Source: Platycnemis pennipes (taxonomy: Eukaryota > Arthropoda > Insecta > Odonata > Platycnemididae). Taken from it: DNA of 64,000 nt. The translations under genes and the position numbers were made by a program. The stretch is taken from the NCBI GenBank assembly GCA_933228895.1, contig OW121853.1, positions 123,462,133 to 123,526,132 on the forward strand, given 5' to 3'. The notes beneath the pieces are model-generated. The model was given only the letters and a program-made list of their open reading frames with translations. It was not told the origin of the DNA and ran no database searches. This document shows positions 1-10,335 of the stretch, piece by piece (the first letter of the stretch is position 1; each line of letters opens with the position of its first letter).

Positions 1-126
1 TTTTTGATTTATGAGTGAATGGTTGTGGTTAGAAGATTAATTTTGTCACTAAAATTCTTTTTTCGCTTCCATCTAACGATTTCGTGTACGAAATTGCGAT
101 TTCGGTTCCGAGTAAACGCCCCCATT
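1..126 (+). repeat. Direct repeat R1, copy 1 (partner at 5388-5513)
   Basis: About 126 bases match 5388-5513 at roughly 90 percent by eye, in the same orientation, both running through GAGTGAATGGTTGTGG and ending near CGCCCCCATTG. The match stops abruptly and different sequence follows each copy. Because copy 2 is preceded by repeat R4 (4985-5215), this may be the right end of a longer element that begins left of the window. No coding similarity was recognised. Confidence 0.75.
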
Positions 127-149
127 GTTGTACAGATCCTTACGAATAT

Positions 150-368
150 TGCCCAACCATATTCTGAACCTCAACTACAGTCTCACCTCTTCTGCTTTGG
201 TCCCAAAAATCTCTATCACAAGCTAGGATGCGCAAACAGATTCCCCTCGATATGGTCCAAAAGTGGTGTAGAGCGTGGTAATGCCAACTTTTCAGGATGA
301 CTATGCAAACCAATTTGACTCTTAGTAAAGATTTTGAGGAAGTTGAGATTCTGATATGGCCCTTAAGC
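150..368. repeat. R2 foldback repeat, partial
   Basis: It belongs to the R2 family, whose fuller copies lie at 45431-45797 and 51612-52019. It starts near CCATATTCTGAACCTCAACT and ends with GAGATTCTGATATGGCCCTT; the two ends are inverted copies of each other, which is the family hallmark. The copy is diverged and shortened. Confidence 0.6.
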
Positions 369-1153
369 CAGTTTCAAACGGTACTTGGTCACAGCACAAG
401 GTCGAGTATGCTAGCTTTCCAGTATCGTGTGAATAGAACCAGTATGCTGGCTAGCAAGAATGCTCGCCAGAGTACTCGCTGAGCTACTGGATTTCATACT
501 TGATGCGGTACTAGATTTCTAGTAGCTCCACTTAGGATCCAGTAGCCATCGACCAATCATGTCACGTTACTGACCCTGTGCGATCTTCTCTTTTCTTAAT
601 TATTATGGAATCACATGGAATAACCGCTTCATAGCAAGCACAAGGTCGGTGATCGTGTGAAACCTCCCAGGACGGTTACAATCATTCCGTCCTCAATATC
701 AAGTAGCGGCTAGCACACTAGGTCTTGTGCTGGATCAAGTATCGTGTTAAACGGGATTTAGTTGCAGCATGCTCGATTAGGTTCGAAATCGATTTGATTT
801 CGATCGCGGTCGGCAGTCCCAGCGCCCGCGAAAAAAGAAAGTCCTTTCCTAACATTTCTCCGAGGGTAGTGGATCGTGAAAATCCAATTCACTCTTCTGA
901 TATATGCAAATAGCATTTGCTTAGCAAAGTCTCTCCCGAGATGGGGACAGCAGAAAAATGGCACGGTGACCTGAAGAAACCCTAAGAAAGACAGAAACAC
1001 CTAATTCTCGATCTAAGGAAGTAAGTGGGTCAGTAAATAGCAAACTCCTCGGAGTGAGTGATTTCCTTACGTACCCTCTACGCACCTTCCTTCCTCAGCG
1101 GATCTAATAAAAATACTTCAATAGTGTTGAAAAAAGGCGGAAAAGGTGTCCAG
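369..1153. other. No recognisable gene
   Basis: There are only short open frames on both strands with no domain I recognise. A few words recur (AGCACAAGGTCG near 393 and 638), but no defined repeat unit could be drawn. Confidence 0.5.
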
Positions 1154-1295
1154 GTGTTTGAAACCGTCGGGATTATCTCGAATAGGTAACCAAGTATTCA
1201 TGTGGTATAAACACGAACAGTTCGCAAATTTGATGTGTAAAAACCGCTTATTGACGTCACCATCAAATTCCGACTGTGTTAAAGCCTCGCTGAAT
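1154..1295 (+). mobile_element. M1 foldback MITE, left half only
   Basis: The sequence opens with the M1 terminal motif GTGTTTGAAACCGTCGGGAT, followed by TCGAATAGGTAACC and GTTCGCAAATTT. The inverted right arm seen in complete M1 copies is absent, so this is a truncated copy. Confidence 0.75.
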
Positions 1296-2636
1296 AAGGA
1301 TCGAACTAAGTACTTTTTCTTACAAGGATATTGCCTAACTTCTAGAATGAACACACTTGCTTCCTTCTAGATTGTAGAAGGATTGCTGAAGGATCTAGAT
1401 TCCTTCTAGATCCTTCTATGGATTGCATTTTGTGCAGGTAATCCCGGACGACGAAGAAGTCTCGGAGATCCAAAGATCCGAGGTTCGATTCCCAGATAAT
1501 GAGAATTATTTCCCCAAGTAGTTTCCAATACATTTCACAGCGGCAGGACCTTAGCGGTCATAGCGACAGAAGATTCCGCAGTCCTTGAAATGGTGTCGCA
1601 CCTTCATTGGTGATAACAGGTACATCACAGAGAAGTAGACAGTTGAGCCAATTTAAAGCGAATTGTTCCGCGAAATTCCGACAAAAACATCGGTAACACC
1701 CACCTTTTCATTTCGTTGTAACTTTGCTGAATAACATAAGAGAAGCGGCCATTACTCTAACCATTCCATATTTAGAAGCACATCAGTTTAATGCTAAGAG
1801 AGATTTAGAAAAGTGAGAGTACTTTCCTTTAATTCACCTTAATGTTCGTAACAGTACAGCGTATCACTGGGCGCCGTAAAAGGAATTCATCATTTCGTAC
1901 CGAAGTCGAGTGATTCGTTTCGACAAACAGACGACAAGGACCTTGGGATCAAAGGAAAAGCAAGAATGCCTTGTACCGACGGGTCATGTGAAGGTCAAGC
2001 CATCGATCGAGAGTGCGCGAAGAAAACTTTCGCCATGGACAGGAAAAAGGTGTAAATCCATAGCAAAGTTGAGCGACAATCATTATTTAAAAAGCAGAGA
2101 AGAATCGTTAGAATTATGACCTTTCAACATAACAGCTCACCATCTTAAGTCAACATTATTATGATTAAAAATTCTTCCTCTTCCCTGTATTTACATGTTT
2201 CCTCTACGAACATATGTAAGAAATAATATATGCACTCAAATGCTCTCCAAATTCAGATTACCGTTCACACTTAACAAGAAGTTACAACAATATACATTTC
2301 TCACCAATCAGGACAGAAAGAATGAAAATTAGGACCCCAGGAAATGGGTATACGTTTGTATAATCAACTCCCCATTACACTTTTAAACTTTATGAGAATA
2401 GATTCGGTTATGGCTAAACTGAAAAAAAAATTTCATACTTTTCTGTCGAAAAATTGCGAGCGATTACTCCCTTAATTGCATCTAGAGAATCATTCTCTCT
2501 GAGGTTGAATGCGCACACTATAATTCATTATTTTGATATCAGACTATTTTTATAAGCTGATATTCATTATGCATTTCATGACGTGCCTTATATGTTATAT
2601 AGTTCACCTGTATTTTGATCCAGTGGGTAAATAAAA
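1296..2636. other. No recognisable gene; one small palindrome
   Basis: No coding sequence is recognised. Near 1380-1420 an imperfect inverted repeat (GAAGGATCTAGA facing TCTAGATCCTTC) could form a short hairpin. From about 2160 onward the DNA is AT-rich and featureless to the eye. Confidence 0.45.
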
Positions 2637-2975
2637 ATATTATTATTATAGATGGATCGCCATAGCAGTCGACGGGGTTACAGAATTCCAACTCCCGAAG
2701 CGACACGTTAAAGGCGAAAGTCTCTGTCGCTCGGCTTTAATGCCTAACCGTCGATAGCTGAGTGGATGCACACAAACATGCCGAATCTATATGGGCCTTC
2801 CGTTCCCAGGCAATCCTAGCCGGCCGGTCAGATGACGGGTGTAGAGCGGCTGCCAGGCAACACCAACTGGCAGAAGAGCCTCTCCACGCTGTTTTCCTCT
2901 ACACCTGCAACAGATGGTCACCTTCGCTGGGCTGAGCCTGTGTAGCACTTGGGAGGGGGGGACACTATTATTCTC
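2637..2975 (-). mobile_element. Candidate retroposon with (ATA)n tail
   Basis: Read on the minus strand, a GC-rich block of about 320 bases ends in a short AATAATAATA tail (plus-strand TATTATTATTAT near 2637-2650). A compact GC-rich body with a 3' simple-repeat tail in AT-rich surroundings fits a LINE 3' end or SINE. No promoter boxes or coding motif were recognised, so the class is open. Confidence 0.35.
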
Positions 2976-3278
2976 CCGGGGGGGTTGTGTTTGAAACCGT
3001 AGGGATTATCTCGAATAGGTAACTAAGGAGTCACGTGTTATAAACAAGGACGGTTCGCAAATTTGGAGCGTTAAAACCGCTGATTTCAACCTCACTCATT
3101 GTTTACACTTGTGTTTTATCTCATCTGGGGGCTCCATAGTCGAGACAGATGAGAAAAACTAAAGTGAAAACAATTAATGATATTGTAACGAGCGATTCAG
3201 ACGCACTAAATTCGTGTTTATACCACGTGACTCCTTGGTTACCAATTCGAGATAATCCCGATAGTTTCAAACACAACG
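2976..3278. mobile_element. M1 foldback MITE, complete copy
   Basis: Left arm GGTTGTGTTTGAAACC, with TCGAATAGGTAACTAAGGAG following, is mirrored by the right arm TCGAGATAATCCC then GTTTCAAACACAAC. The arms are about 75-80 bases around a roughly 130-base core holding CTCATCTGGGGGCTC. There is no coding capacity. The outer ends run into G-rich and C-rich tracts, as in the other M1 copies. Confidence 0.85.
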
Positions 3279-3379
3279 GAGACGGTGACGGAGAAGAGGA
3301 GACTTCGAGTGAGAACCAGGTGAGACTGGGGATTCGAAATTGAAAGTCTCCAGGAGGGAGGTGATCATTCATCAGCAGT

Positions 3380-4018
3380 CATCGTCAAAGGTCAACAATC
3401 CTAGGATTGGTTTGACGTAGCCTTCCACTCGATTCTTCAATCGGCCAATCTCTTCATATTGACGTAATTCTCCTCTTTTACATCCTTCACAACGTGTTCT
3501 ATGTAACTCATCCGAGGCTTGCCTTTTCCATTCTTCCCGTTCACTTCTCCCTCGACAATTGTCTTTATCACGCCATCGTGTCTTAAGATAAGGCCAATTA
3601 AGTTGTCCCGTCTTCTTTTTAGGGTTTTCAGTGGACATCTCTTTTCTCTCACTCTTCTTCAGTCTTCTTCGTTTGTTACTCAGTCTATCCATTTTATCTT
3701 CATCATTCTTCGGTAGCGCCACATTTCAAATGCTTCCAGCCTTGACTTCTCCGCTACTGTTATCGTCGAGTCTACACTTCCACAAAGAAGACAGCTCCTC
3801 ATGCATGTTCTGATTCTTTTTTTCCTTACTCCCACGCTTGTATTTGCAACTGTAAGTAGATTCTACCTTTGATAAAATGCCCTCTTTGTATGAGCTATTC
3901 TACTGGCTGTTTCTTTCTTGCATTGTCCATCGCTTGTGTCTCGGCTTCCCAGATAATGCTACTATTTCACCTCAAGTTTTTGTCTTCCTATTTTGACGTT
4001 GGTACTGGCTTCTAAATC
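3380..4018 (-). pseudogene. RTE-like LINE C-terminal relic
   Basis: Minus-strand frames carry pieces of the C-terminal region shared with the better copy at 28355-29390: DEDKMDRLSN, then RRRDNLIGLILRHDG, then EWKRQ/GKPRMSYIEHVVKDVK. The pieces sit in two reading frames (3722-3372 and 3652-3437), so at least one frameshift is present. The 3' end of the element lies on the left near GGTTTGACGTAGCC. Only the region after the reverse-transcriptase core survives, as expected for a 5'-truncated, dead copy. Confidence 0.8.
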
Positions 4019-4420
4019 AGCAGTGCGGCGGAAATATAAAAATATTCGGAGATAAGTCGGCCCCAAAATAATTTGAGATAAATCGCTTAACTGTAGCGGA
4101 AAGGAAAAGGCAGAGCGAAGTCAGGTTGAGAATCCTTATCGGCATGAAACCGTTCCATCTACGCCGCACGCCACTTAAGCACCGCAATCCGTCTTCTCCT
4201 CTCATTACACACGAGGAAAACTACGACTTTATAAGAGAGTTTACAGGCCACCTCGCCCACCCAACGCAAATTCGCAGAGAATTTCCAACATAATGTTACT
4301 TCGAATGGAATGTTTTGTGTTCGAAGATTCGGTTTTTCATGCTATGAAAGATAATATTTAGGAGAACAAACGGTAGCTGAAGGCAGTGTGAGAACACGAC
4401 TCTGTTTTTATCAGCTGTTC
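4019..4420. other. No recognisable gene
   Basis: Only short open frames without known motifs; no repeat shared with other parts of the window was noticed. Confidence 0.4.
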
Positions 4421-4499
4421 TCAGCAACCCCTCCTTCCAGCTGATATCGGGAGAGGCGACCAACATGCAGGGTAAATTGTGCCCCTGAGGATGATGGAT

Positions 4500-4770
4500 G
4501 AGTAATTGGAATTTTTTTCAGGGATATGACGAAGAGGTGAGAAACCCGGCGTAGGCATTTGTCTGTTCTTAACGAAAGGCACTAAGGAGACCACGGCACA
4601 TCCGACGGACGGAGTACTGCACTCGAAATGCTCCCAACAGTGCTCTAATAGGGACACGTATAACCATGAAAACTACAATTTCCGGTATTCGAACCCGGGT
4701 AGTCTGGATGAGAAATACTACTCTTACTATCGAGCCTAGCCCATCTCTTTTCTTTTTTTTCACTCCTACC
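4500..4770 (-). mobile_element. tRNA-derived SINE (family S1)
   Basis: On the minus strand a B-box-like GGGTTCGAATACC follows a tRNA-like stretch, then comes a body with GCAGTACTCCGTCCGTCGGA and CCTTTCGTTAAGAACAG. The same body motif occurs at 23418-23600, 31600-31643 with 32880-33005, and 37525-37640. A pol III box next to a shared body defines a SINE family. The A box is less clear here. Confidence 0.6.
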
Positions 4771-4984
4771 ATGTTGCAATGGCAACTCTTAAATAACCAT
4801 TCAACAGTAATTATACCACAAAGATGAACCCGAAAGCCAATCCAGTTGGTTAAAATGCAGCTTAAGGCTTTCAGGGTATTATTTACATGTAGCTGAGCGA
4901 ATCTCTAGCATTTCTGGATCCGTGGAACGGCACAAGCCACCAACACATCCAAGCAGAGCCGGGAAAAGAGGATAGGAATGGAGT

Positions 4985-5215
4985 CGTTTACCATTATTTT
5001 TATTGCCGAATCTGATAGAGTTTGTAAAATAAAAAGATCCGTCTTTTTCCGTTTCCTGATCCATCAATTATTTCTTGAGTTACAAGCGGCGAAAAACTGA
5101 TGTTTTTAACCCTTTCAGAAAGGTGGGCATGGTGCAACCTCTGACGTATATCCACTTCGTCCAATCACAACTAAGTCCGCGAAGTTACTTTGATTTATCG
5201 CAATGGGGGAGACAC
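4985..5215 (+). repeat. Repeat R4, copy 1 (inverted partner 9065-9305)
   Basis: This stretch matches the reverse complement of 9065-9305 over about 230 bases, sharing GCCGAATCTGATAGAG, TTTTTCCG, AAGCGGCGAAA, TTTAACCCTT and CACTTCGTCCAATCACAA. It ends with sequence rich in CCAAT-type boxes. No protein is encoded. Confidence 0.75.
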
Positions 5216-5387
5216 AGCTGACTCTGCCAATAGGAGCAGTTGCGACAGCATCTGTGCGAGCAGAGCTTCCGAGAACCCCCCTCCACTCCCTTCCCTTCCC
5301 CTAATAACAGTCAAGGACGGGAGGAAAATGACGTCAATGTTGTCAAAGCAGCATTTTCGGTGGGCGTCACCTTTTTCTTATTTTAAT

Positions 5388-5513
5388 ATTTGACTTATGA
5401 GTGAATGGTTGTGGTTAGAAGATTAATTTTTTCACTAAAATTCTCCTTTCGTTTCCATCTCACGATTTCGTGTACAAAATTGCGATTTCGGCTCCGAGTA
5501 CACGCCCCCATTG
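5388..5513 (+). repeat. Direct repeat R1, copy 2
   Basis: It repeats bases 1-126 with about ten substitutions. It is followed by a purine-rich run rather than by the R2 element that follows copy 1, so the shared block has a defined right boundary. Confidence 0.75.
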
Positions 5514-5792
5514 AAAGAAAGAGAGAAGAGAAACTACTTGTGTTTGTCGTACTACTTCTGTTTGGCAGTGAGTAGGAATGGGAAGACGCCAGGGAACGTC
5601 TTAAGAGAAGGAAACAACCCCGCGAGCCAAAAATAGCGCGCGTCGGAAACACCAATGAACCCCTATCCTTCCTACTCCGAATCGAGGTCGCAGGGGAGAG
5701 GGAGGGCGAAAAAAAGGCACTGCCGCCCCTAGGGGAGACCTCACCCGCACTTACGCGCCCGAGAGGGCACTAGATCACACGCAGTCAGACGA

Positions 5793-5836
5793 TATAAGAG
5801 CACTGACCAAACCAACAGGTTATAAATCACACAAAA
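5793..5836 (+). promoter_or_regulatory. Possible TATA promoter
   Basis: GATATAAGAG (TATAAG at 5793-5798) lies about 40 bases upstream of an ATG at 5837; a second TATAAAT is at 5821. The preceding 150 bases are GC-rich. This layout resembles an insect TATA promoter with a short leader, but TATA-like strings are common by chance. Confidence 0.2.
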
Positions 5837-5931
5837 ATGACTCTTCCACCTGAATTGGCTGAATCGGCATTAATTTCGAATGTTTTCGGGACCATGAGCC
5901 GTAATCAGGGAGGACCTAGTGAAGGTCAAAG
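5837..5931 (+). CDS. Possible first coding exon, unknown product
   Basis: An ATG in an AT-rich context (ACAAAAATGA) opens a 34-codon frame (stop at 5939) beginning MTLPPELAES. Shortly before its stop, the frame meets AAAG|GTATAG at 5931-5932, a plausible splice donor, giving a 95-base exon. I recognise no family. The LINE at 5941 begins just inside the supposed intron, so any second exon would lie beyond 7157 or be lost. The case rests only on the TATA box, the ATG and the donor; chance is a serious alternative. Confidence 0.15.
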
Positions 5932-5940
5932 GTATAGATA

Positions 5941-7157
5941 AACACGTCGTATGCAGGATTAATGAATTCTTAGTTGGCCGCGAACAGAGAGTTACTATAG
6001 ACGGTATCATGTCCAATATAGTTAGTGTCACATCAGGTGTTCCCCAGGGAAGTGTGATAGGCCCACTTTAATTTCTTTTATACATCAATGACCTCGGCAG
6101 TGTTGTAGTAAACAGTAGAATTCGGCTTTTCGCAGATGATGCAGTAGTGTATAGAGAAATTAGTAGTCTGGGAGACAAGGTCCTCGTAGCAATTCAGGCG
6201 TGGTGCGATAAATGGAAACTAGAACTGAACATAAAAAATTACGTGACAGTAAATTTTTGGAAAAGGAAATACTCGATAGGAAGAAACTATATGATTCAAG
6301 GTACGAAATTAATAAACGTGGAATCAGTTAAGTACTTAGGGTAACACTTACTCAGGATCTCTCATGGGGGAAACATATCAGGGAAATATGCAGTCAAGAA
6401 AATAGTAAGTTGGGGTTTATTAAAAGAATATTAGGGAAAATTGAGGAGAGGGTGAAAGAACGTTGCTATTTTTCATTTGTTAGACCACACTTAGAATGTG
6501 CTGCAAGTATATGGGACCCTTATGAAGCAGGCTTAATTTACGAATTAGATCGAGTACAACGAAGAGCAGCGAGATATGTAAAAGGGTGTTACGATAGGGA
6601 AAGCAGTGTGTCTGGTATGTTAGCCGAATTGAGATGGGAATTTAAAGAGGGACATTTCATTAATGACGTTATCATATATTGCTGGCTCCGACTTATTACG
6701 GTAGGCTCGATAATTCTAATAAAATTAAGGAGATAGATTGCAGGACGGACAGGTTTAAAATGCCATTTTTTTCACGAATGATTCGAGATCAGAACGTTAG
6801 ACATCGCGTAAATTGGTAATAATTATAGAGGTAATATTCAGAGTAGGTCGATAGTATTTTTTTTATTTCCTGCATGTTCAAATCAAGGTGTGTCTCGCAT
6901 GCATCGCTTTTTTTTCGCATGCACGAGTATCAATGAAATTGGTGTCGGGTTTAAGTCATGCATGGTATTCATGGGTGTGTCCTGCATGATTGGGTTTTAG
7001 TAGTTTTTTTTTATTTTTTCCCCTAATTACTTTTAAAGGCGTGGTGTTTGTTTTGTGTTGTTCATTTTTGTTTATTGTGTCAGTGTTCCTGGTGTGGATG
7101 CACCCCTTGCCACACACCCTCGAGGTGGCTTGCAGGGTATGTCGTAGATATAGATAT
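5941..7157 (+). mobile_element. CR1-like LINE, 5'-truncated
   Basis: This LINE fragment reaches from the reverse-transcriptase palm to the 3' end. The 3' terminus has the family signature: CCACACACCCTCGAGGTGGC, then TTGCAGGGTAT and a TAGATA-type tail. Other copies in the window share the conserved C-terminal peptide and 3' end. Its 5' boundary is approximate, because no target duplication was found. Confidence 0.85.
5968..6736 (+). pseudogene. Reverse transcriptase relic of the CR1-like LINE
   Basis: In order the frames read VTSGVPQGSVIGPL, a stop at about 6069, FLLYINDL, then LFADDAVVYREI (the catalytic FADD box, intact), VESVKYLG, a frameshift near 6342, then LSWGKHIREI, FVRPHLECAASIWDPYEAG and VQRRAARYVKG. 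These are palm and thumb motifs of a LINE reverse transcriptase of the CR1/Jockey group. One in-frame stop (TTA to TAA) and one indel of one or two bases break the frame. The endonuclease domain and fingers are missing. This is the most complete catalytic motif set in the window on the plus strand. Confidence 0.85.
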
Positions 7158-7290
7158 AAGGCTCCGCATTGACGACATTTTTACGTCAAGGTTCCCAATC
7201 TTGGTGCTAAAACAATGCAATCAATAGACTATCTGACAGAGTAACCTCGGTTGTGCAGCATCGACGTCCTAACACATACCGACGGTGGAT

Positions 7291-7685
7291 GGATAGGCAC
7301 GTAGCCAGGTGGGGAGGGGGCTTCAGCCCTCCCCCCCCACCGAAACTGGGCATGATAATTCGGCTTACAGTGCGTACAATTCAAGTGCTAAGTGTCTTGA
7401 AACGCTATCATTTGTTTGATCCACTTTTGTAGTTAATAATTGTTCTTTTCAATCTGATGTGTATGCATATGTTGAACTTCTGTTCTGGGGCCAGTCAAAT
7501 TAACTGCTTCATGACAAGGTAAGCAGCGAACTTTACCAGCGACAAGAGATAGGGATAGGCACTGTAAAAGTAAATACCAACCACTGAAAATTAAGGAAAG
7601 AGATTTGCAACATGTCGGCACCGTGCCTGTCGATATTATTGACACCGCCAGGCACCGGCCAAATTTCTGGCTACGTGCCTGTCCA
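7291..7685. mobile_element. Candidate MITE with 18-bp inverted ends
   Basis: GGATAGGCACGTAGCCAG at 7291 is answered by CTGGCTACGTGCCTGTCC ending near 7685, one mismatch in 18. A G/C-rich tract (GGGGAGGGGGCTTCAGCCC) follows the left end. Near the right end a 22-base direct repeat, GTGCCTGTCNATATTATTGA, occurs twice, 52 bases apart. There is no coding capacity. The ends recall a widespread invertebrate terminal motif containing ACGTAGCCAGG, from memory only. Confidence 0.55.
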
Positions 7686-7699
7686 TATTATTGACATTT

Positions 7700-9060
7700 T
7701 ATGACTGTAATACAAGCGCATTAAATTTGTATGCACAGAAAAAAATGTTTAGCTAAATGAGTCACCAGCAACAAGAACTAAAAAAAGAATTAACTTAAGA
7801 AATTAAACTTTCCAAAAACATTAAATATGCATGTGTAAAAACAAATGACTACTCTATGTGAAAAAATCAATTTATTCCCATTTTGGAATTATTTCAATTA
7901 TTTTAAAATTAAATTAATATAAAATAATTAATCTAAGGAATTAATTTCACAATTAAATAAGAAAACGTTTTCCTTCGACATGCTTCGACGACCACCAAGG
8001 TAACGCGGAGCGAAGGAAAATAATTTTTAGTTACGCGACGCAAACCAAATCAAGGAGACGTCCTTTCACGGAGGCACGTTGAATCCAATGCTTGATAAAC
8101 AAGAAATATGAAAAAAATTGAAATATATCTCCACGTAAATATTATTTCATTGCCCTCTGGACCAACCAAGATTAATCACGTACTGACAGTCAAAGTGACC
8201 TTTTCGAAAGAAAACTTGTTCGGCAACCAAATGCGCGAGTAATCGATTGCAAAGGATCTCATTTTTTTCACAGGAAAAAAAAATGGAAAAAAATAAACGC
8301 GACTAAAACCGAAATAAAATGGTCAACTTGGTTTGAATCGATTGGCGGTGGAAGCATGTCATAGGCGATTGGTCGTCACGTGACGTTATTGACGTCATCC
8401 CGGTCATATGCGACTGTGCATTTTCACCGATTGGCACATCAATGGGGAATATATGCATGAAGTTTGTTTCTCGTCTATTAATGATGTAATTCATATGAAA
8501 TTTTCTCACAGACTTAAATGTGTAAGCCAACATATTCTACGCCAACCACAAAGATTATTAAATGCTATTCAAAAGTTTCTGAAAATGGACGAATGTCACG
8601 TGACCTGAATCTGAATGCCTTCTGACTTTACTGCGCGGCATAGGTTCCATATTTCTACGAAAACAGTCATTTGTTTTGGAAGAAAACGAAGGGAATATTT
8701 TGTTTTGATGTTTTTAGCCGTTCCTTGATCGAAACCATGATTTAAAAGGGATTAGAAAAAAAACACAATCAACAATTTGCCTTTGGTTGACTCACTTATG
8801 GTGACATCCTTTTGAAAAAAGCGATTTCTGTGTCGTAGCAGAGATTCTTGGAGTGAAAACAAAAGGAAAAACGGGAGGGGATGTCTGCCTGAAGAGATCC
8901 TGTCTCATCCCGTGAATGATCCAAAACAACTGGGCAACAAAATATTTTCATGTACGTTTTGGTGTGAATAAAAGTGTATCCAAGTTCATATCCTTTTTCA
9001 CAAATTACGAGGTAGTCCAATATGCAATGCCTTTTGAAATAATCCGAATGGAGTCTCAAA
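7700..9060. other. No recognisable gene
   Basis: AT-rich DNA with short open frames on both strands, none with a recognised motif. No repeat shared with the rest of the window was noticed. Confidence 0.45.
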
Positions 9061-9064
9061 AACC

Positions 9065-9305
9065 ACTTCCATTGGCGGAGACAAGTATGTGTCCCACATT
9101 GTGATTGGGCGAAGGAGCTTCGCGGTCTTAATTGTGATTGGACAAAGTGGATGACGTACAGGTCCTTGGCACGCCCACTTTTGCAGAAGGGTTAAATAGG
9201 GCAGTGTTTCGCCGCTTATAAATCGAGAACTAACAGACTGATCGGAGTACGGAAAAATGCGGGTCTATTTCTTTTACAACCTCTATCAGATTCGGCAACA
9301 AAAAA
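9065..9305 (-). repeat. Repeat R4, copy 2
   Basis: This is the reverse complement of 4985-5215. Read on the plus strand it holds two CCAAT boxes in inverted form, ATTGTGATTGGGCG and AATTGTGATTGGACA, about 35 bases apart, then GGGTTAAATAG and CTTATAAATCG. The arrangement of paired CCAAT boxes near TATA-like strings looks promoter-like, but no gene follows on either side. Confidence 0.7.
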
Positions 9306-9900
9306 TATGGTAAAAGGTCCAATTACAAGTTCATTTGTTTGTGCAACGGTGCCACTAAACATGTTTTCATTGAAAATTATGGTTTGAACAATGAGAACAG
9401 ACATTAAAAGTTAAGTTGTTAAATTACAAGGCACGGTAAAAACAGAAAAGAGTATTTTCTCCAATAAAAGAGAGGAAAAATATATTGCGTGCGAAACGTG
9501 GCTACCGCAGATGACGCCTTCGTAATATAATATTCGAGAATATCCGTGTAATACGTGCGATGGTGGTGTAATAATTTCCCTTCAAGCCCCGCCTCATTTC
9601 GGAGGCTCATGGGCCGAAAGGGCCACACCCCGTCTTATCAATTGATTCCAACTGCAATGAGTCCTCATTCGCGTCAAGGTCGAATTCTCAGGACTGCACA
9701 TTTGGGAATGCAGATCAAATCATTATGGCGAGATCCCTTGAGGTTCCGAACCTAGTTGTAACCGAATATCTCGAGAAGCCAAAGGAAAAGTGGAAGTTTC
9801 CTAACGTTGATTTAAGCGTGATTAGGGCAATGGACGACAATGATTTAAATACGGTACAGGAAAGAAACGAGGTTCATTTTAAGGCTCAAAGGTTGATTAA
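9306..9900. other. No recognisable gene
   Basis: Short overlapping frames only. Nothing matches the repeat families of this window. Confidence 0.4.
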
Positions 9901-10221
9901 GGGGCTGGGGGGTCTGTTTTTGAAACGGTCGGGATTATCTCGAAGAGGTAACCAAGGAGTCACGTGGTACAAACACGACCGTTTCGCAAATTCCGTCTAA
10001 TTGAATCGCACACTACAATCTCACTATATTGATTTAGACGGGTTTTATCTCATCTTCCTCGAGCCTTGGGGTGAGGAAAACTCATGTAAATGCAATTAGC
10101 GACATTGTAATCAGCGATATAAACACACTAAATTTGCGAACCTTTCGTGTTTGTAGTGTCACGTGACTCCTTGGTTACCTATTCGAGATAATCCCGACGG
10201 TTTCAAACATTACCACCTAGG
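9901..10221. mobile_element. M1 foldback MITE, complete copy
   Basis: The left arm starts GGGGGGTCTGTTTTTGAAAC and contains GGTAACCAAGGAGTCACGTG. The right arm mirrors it with CACGTGACTCCTTGGTTACC and ends at TTTCAAACATTACCACC. The core is not conserved with the other M1 copies in detail, but CTCATCTTCCTCGAGC is recognisable. Confidence 0.85.
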
Positions 10222-10234
10222 CATTCACATTAAT

Positions 10235-10314
10235 TGCCATGATAAAAAATTCACCTGGACCGGGAATGGAACCACGGACCTTTGGCTTTCCGGGCCACTG
10301 CGCAGACCACTACG
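10235..10314 (-). mobile_element. tRNA-derived SINE (family S2), minus copy
   Basis: On the minus strand it reads GCGTAGTGGTCTGCGCAGTG, then GGTCCGTGGTTCCATTCCCG (B-box-like) and CCAGGTGAATTTTT. The copy at 54655-54745 has the same order on the plus strand, so this is a family and not a lone tRNA gene. Its 5' end joins head-to-head with a second partial copy. Confidence 0.7.
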
Positions 10315-10329
10315 CGTAGTGGTCTGCGC
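10300..10329. repeat. Perfect 30-bp palindrome at SINE head-to-head junction
   Basis: The bases read as a perfect palindrome centred on ACGCGT, flanked by GTAGTGGTCTGCGC in both directions. It arises because the 5' ends of two S2 SINE copies meet head-to-head; the right copy is cut off shortly after 10335. Confidence 0.9.
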
Positions 10330-10335
10330 ACTGGT

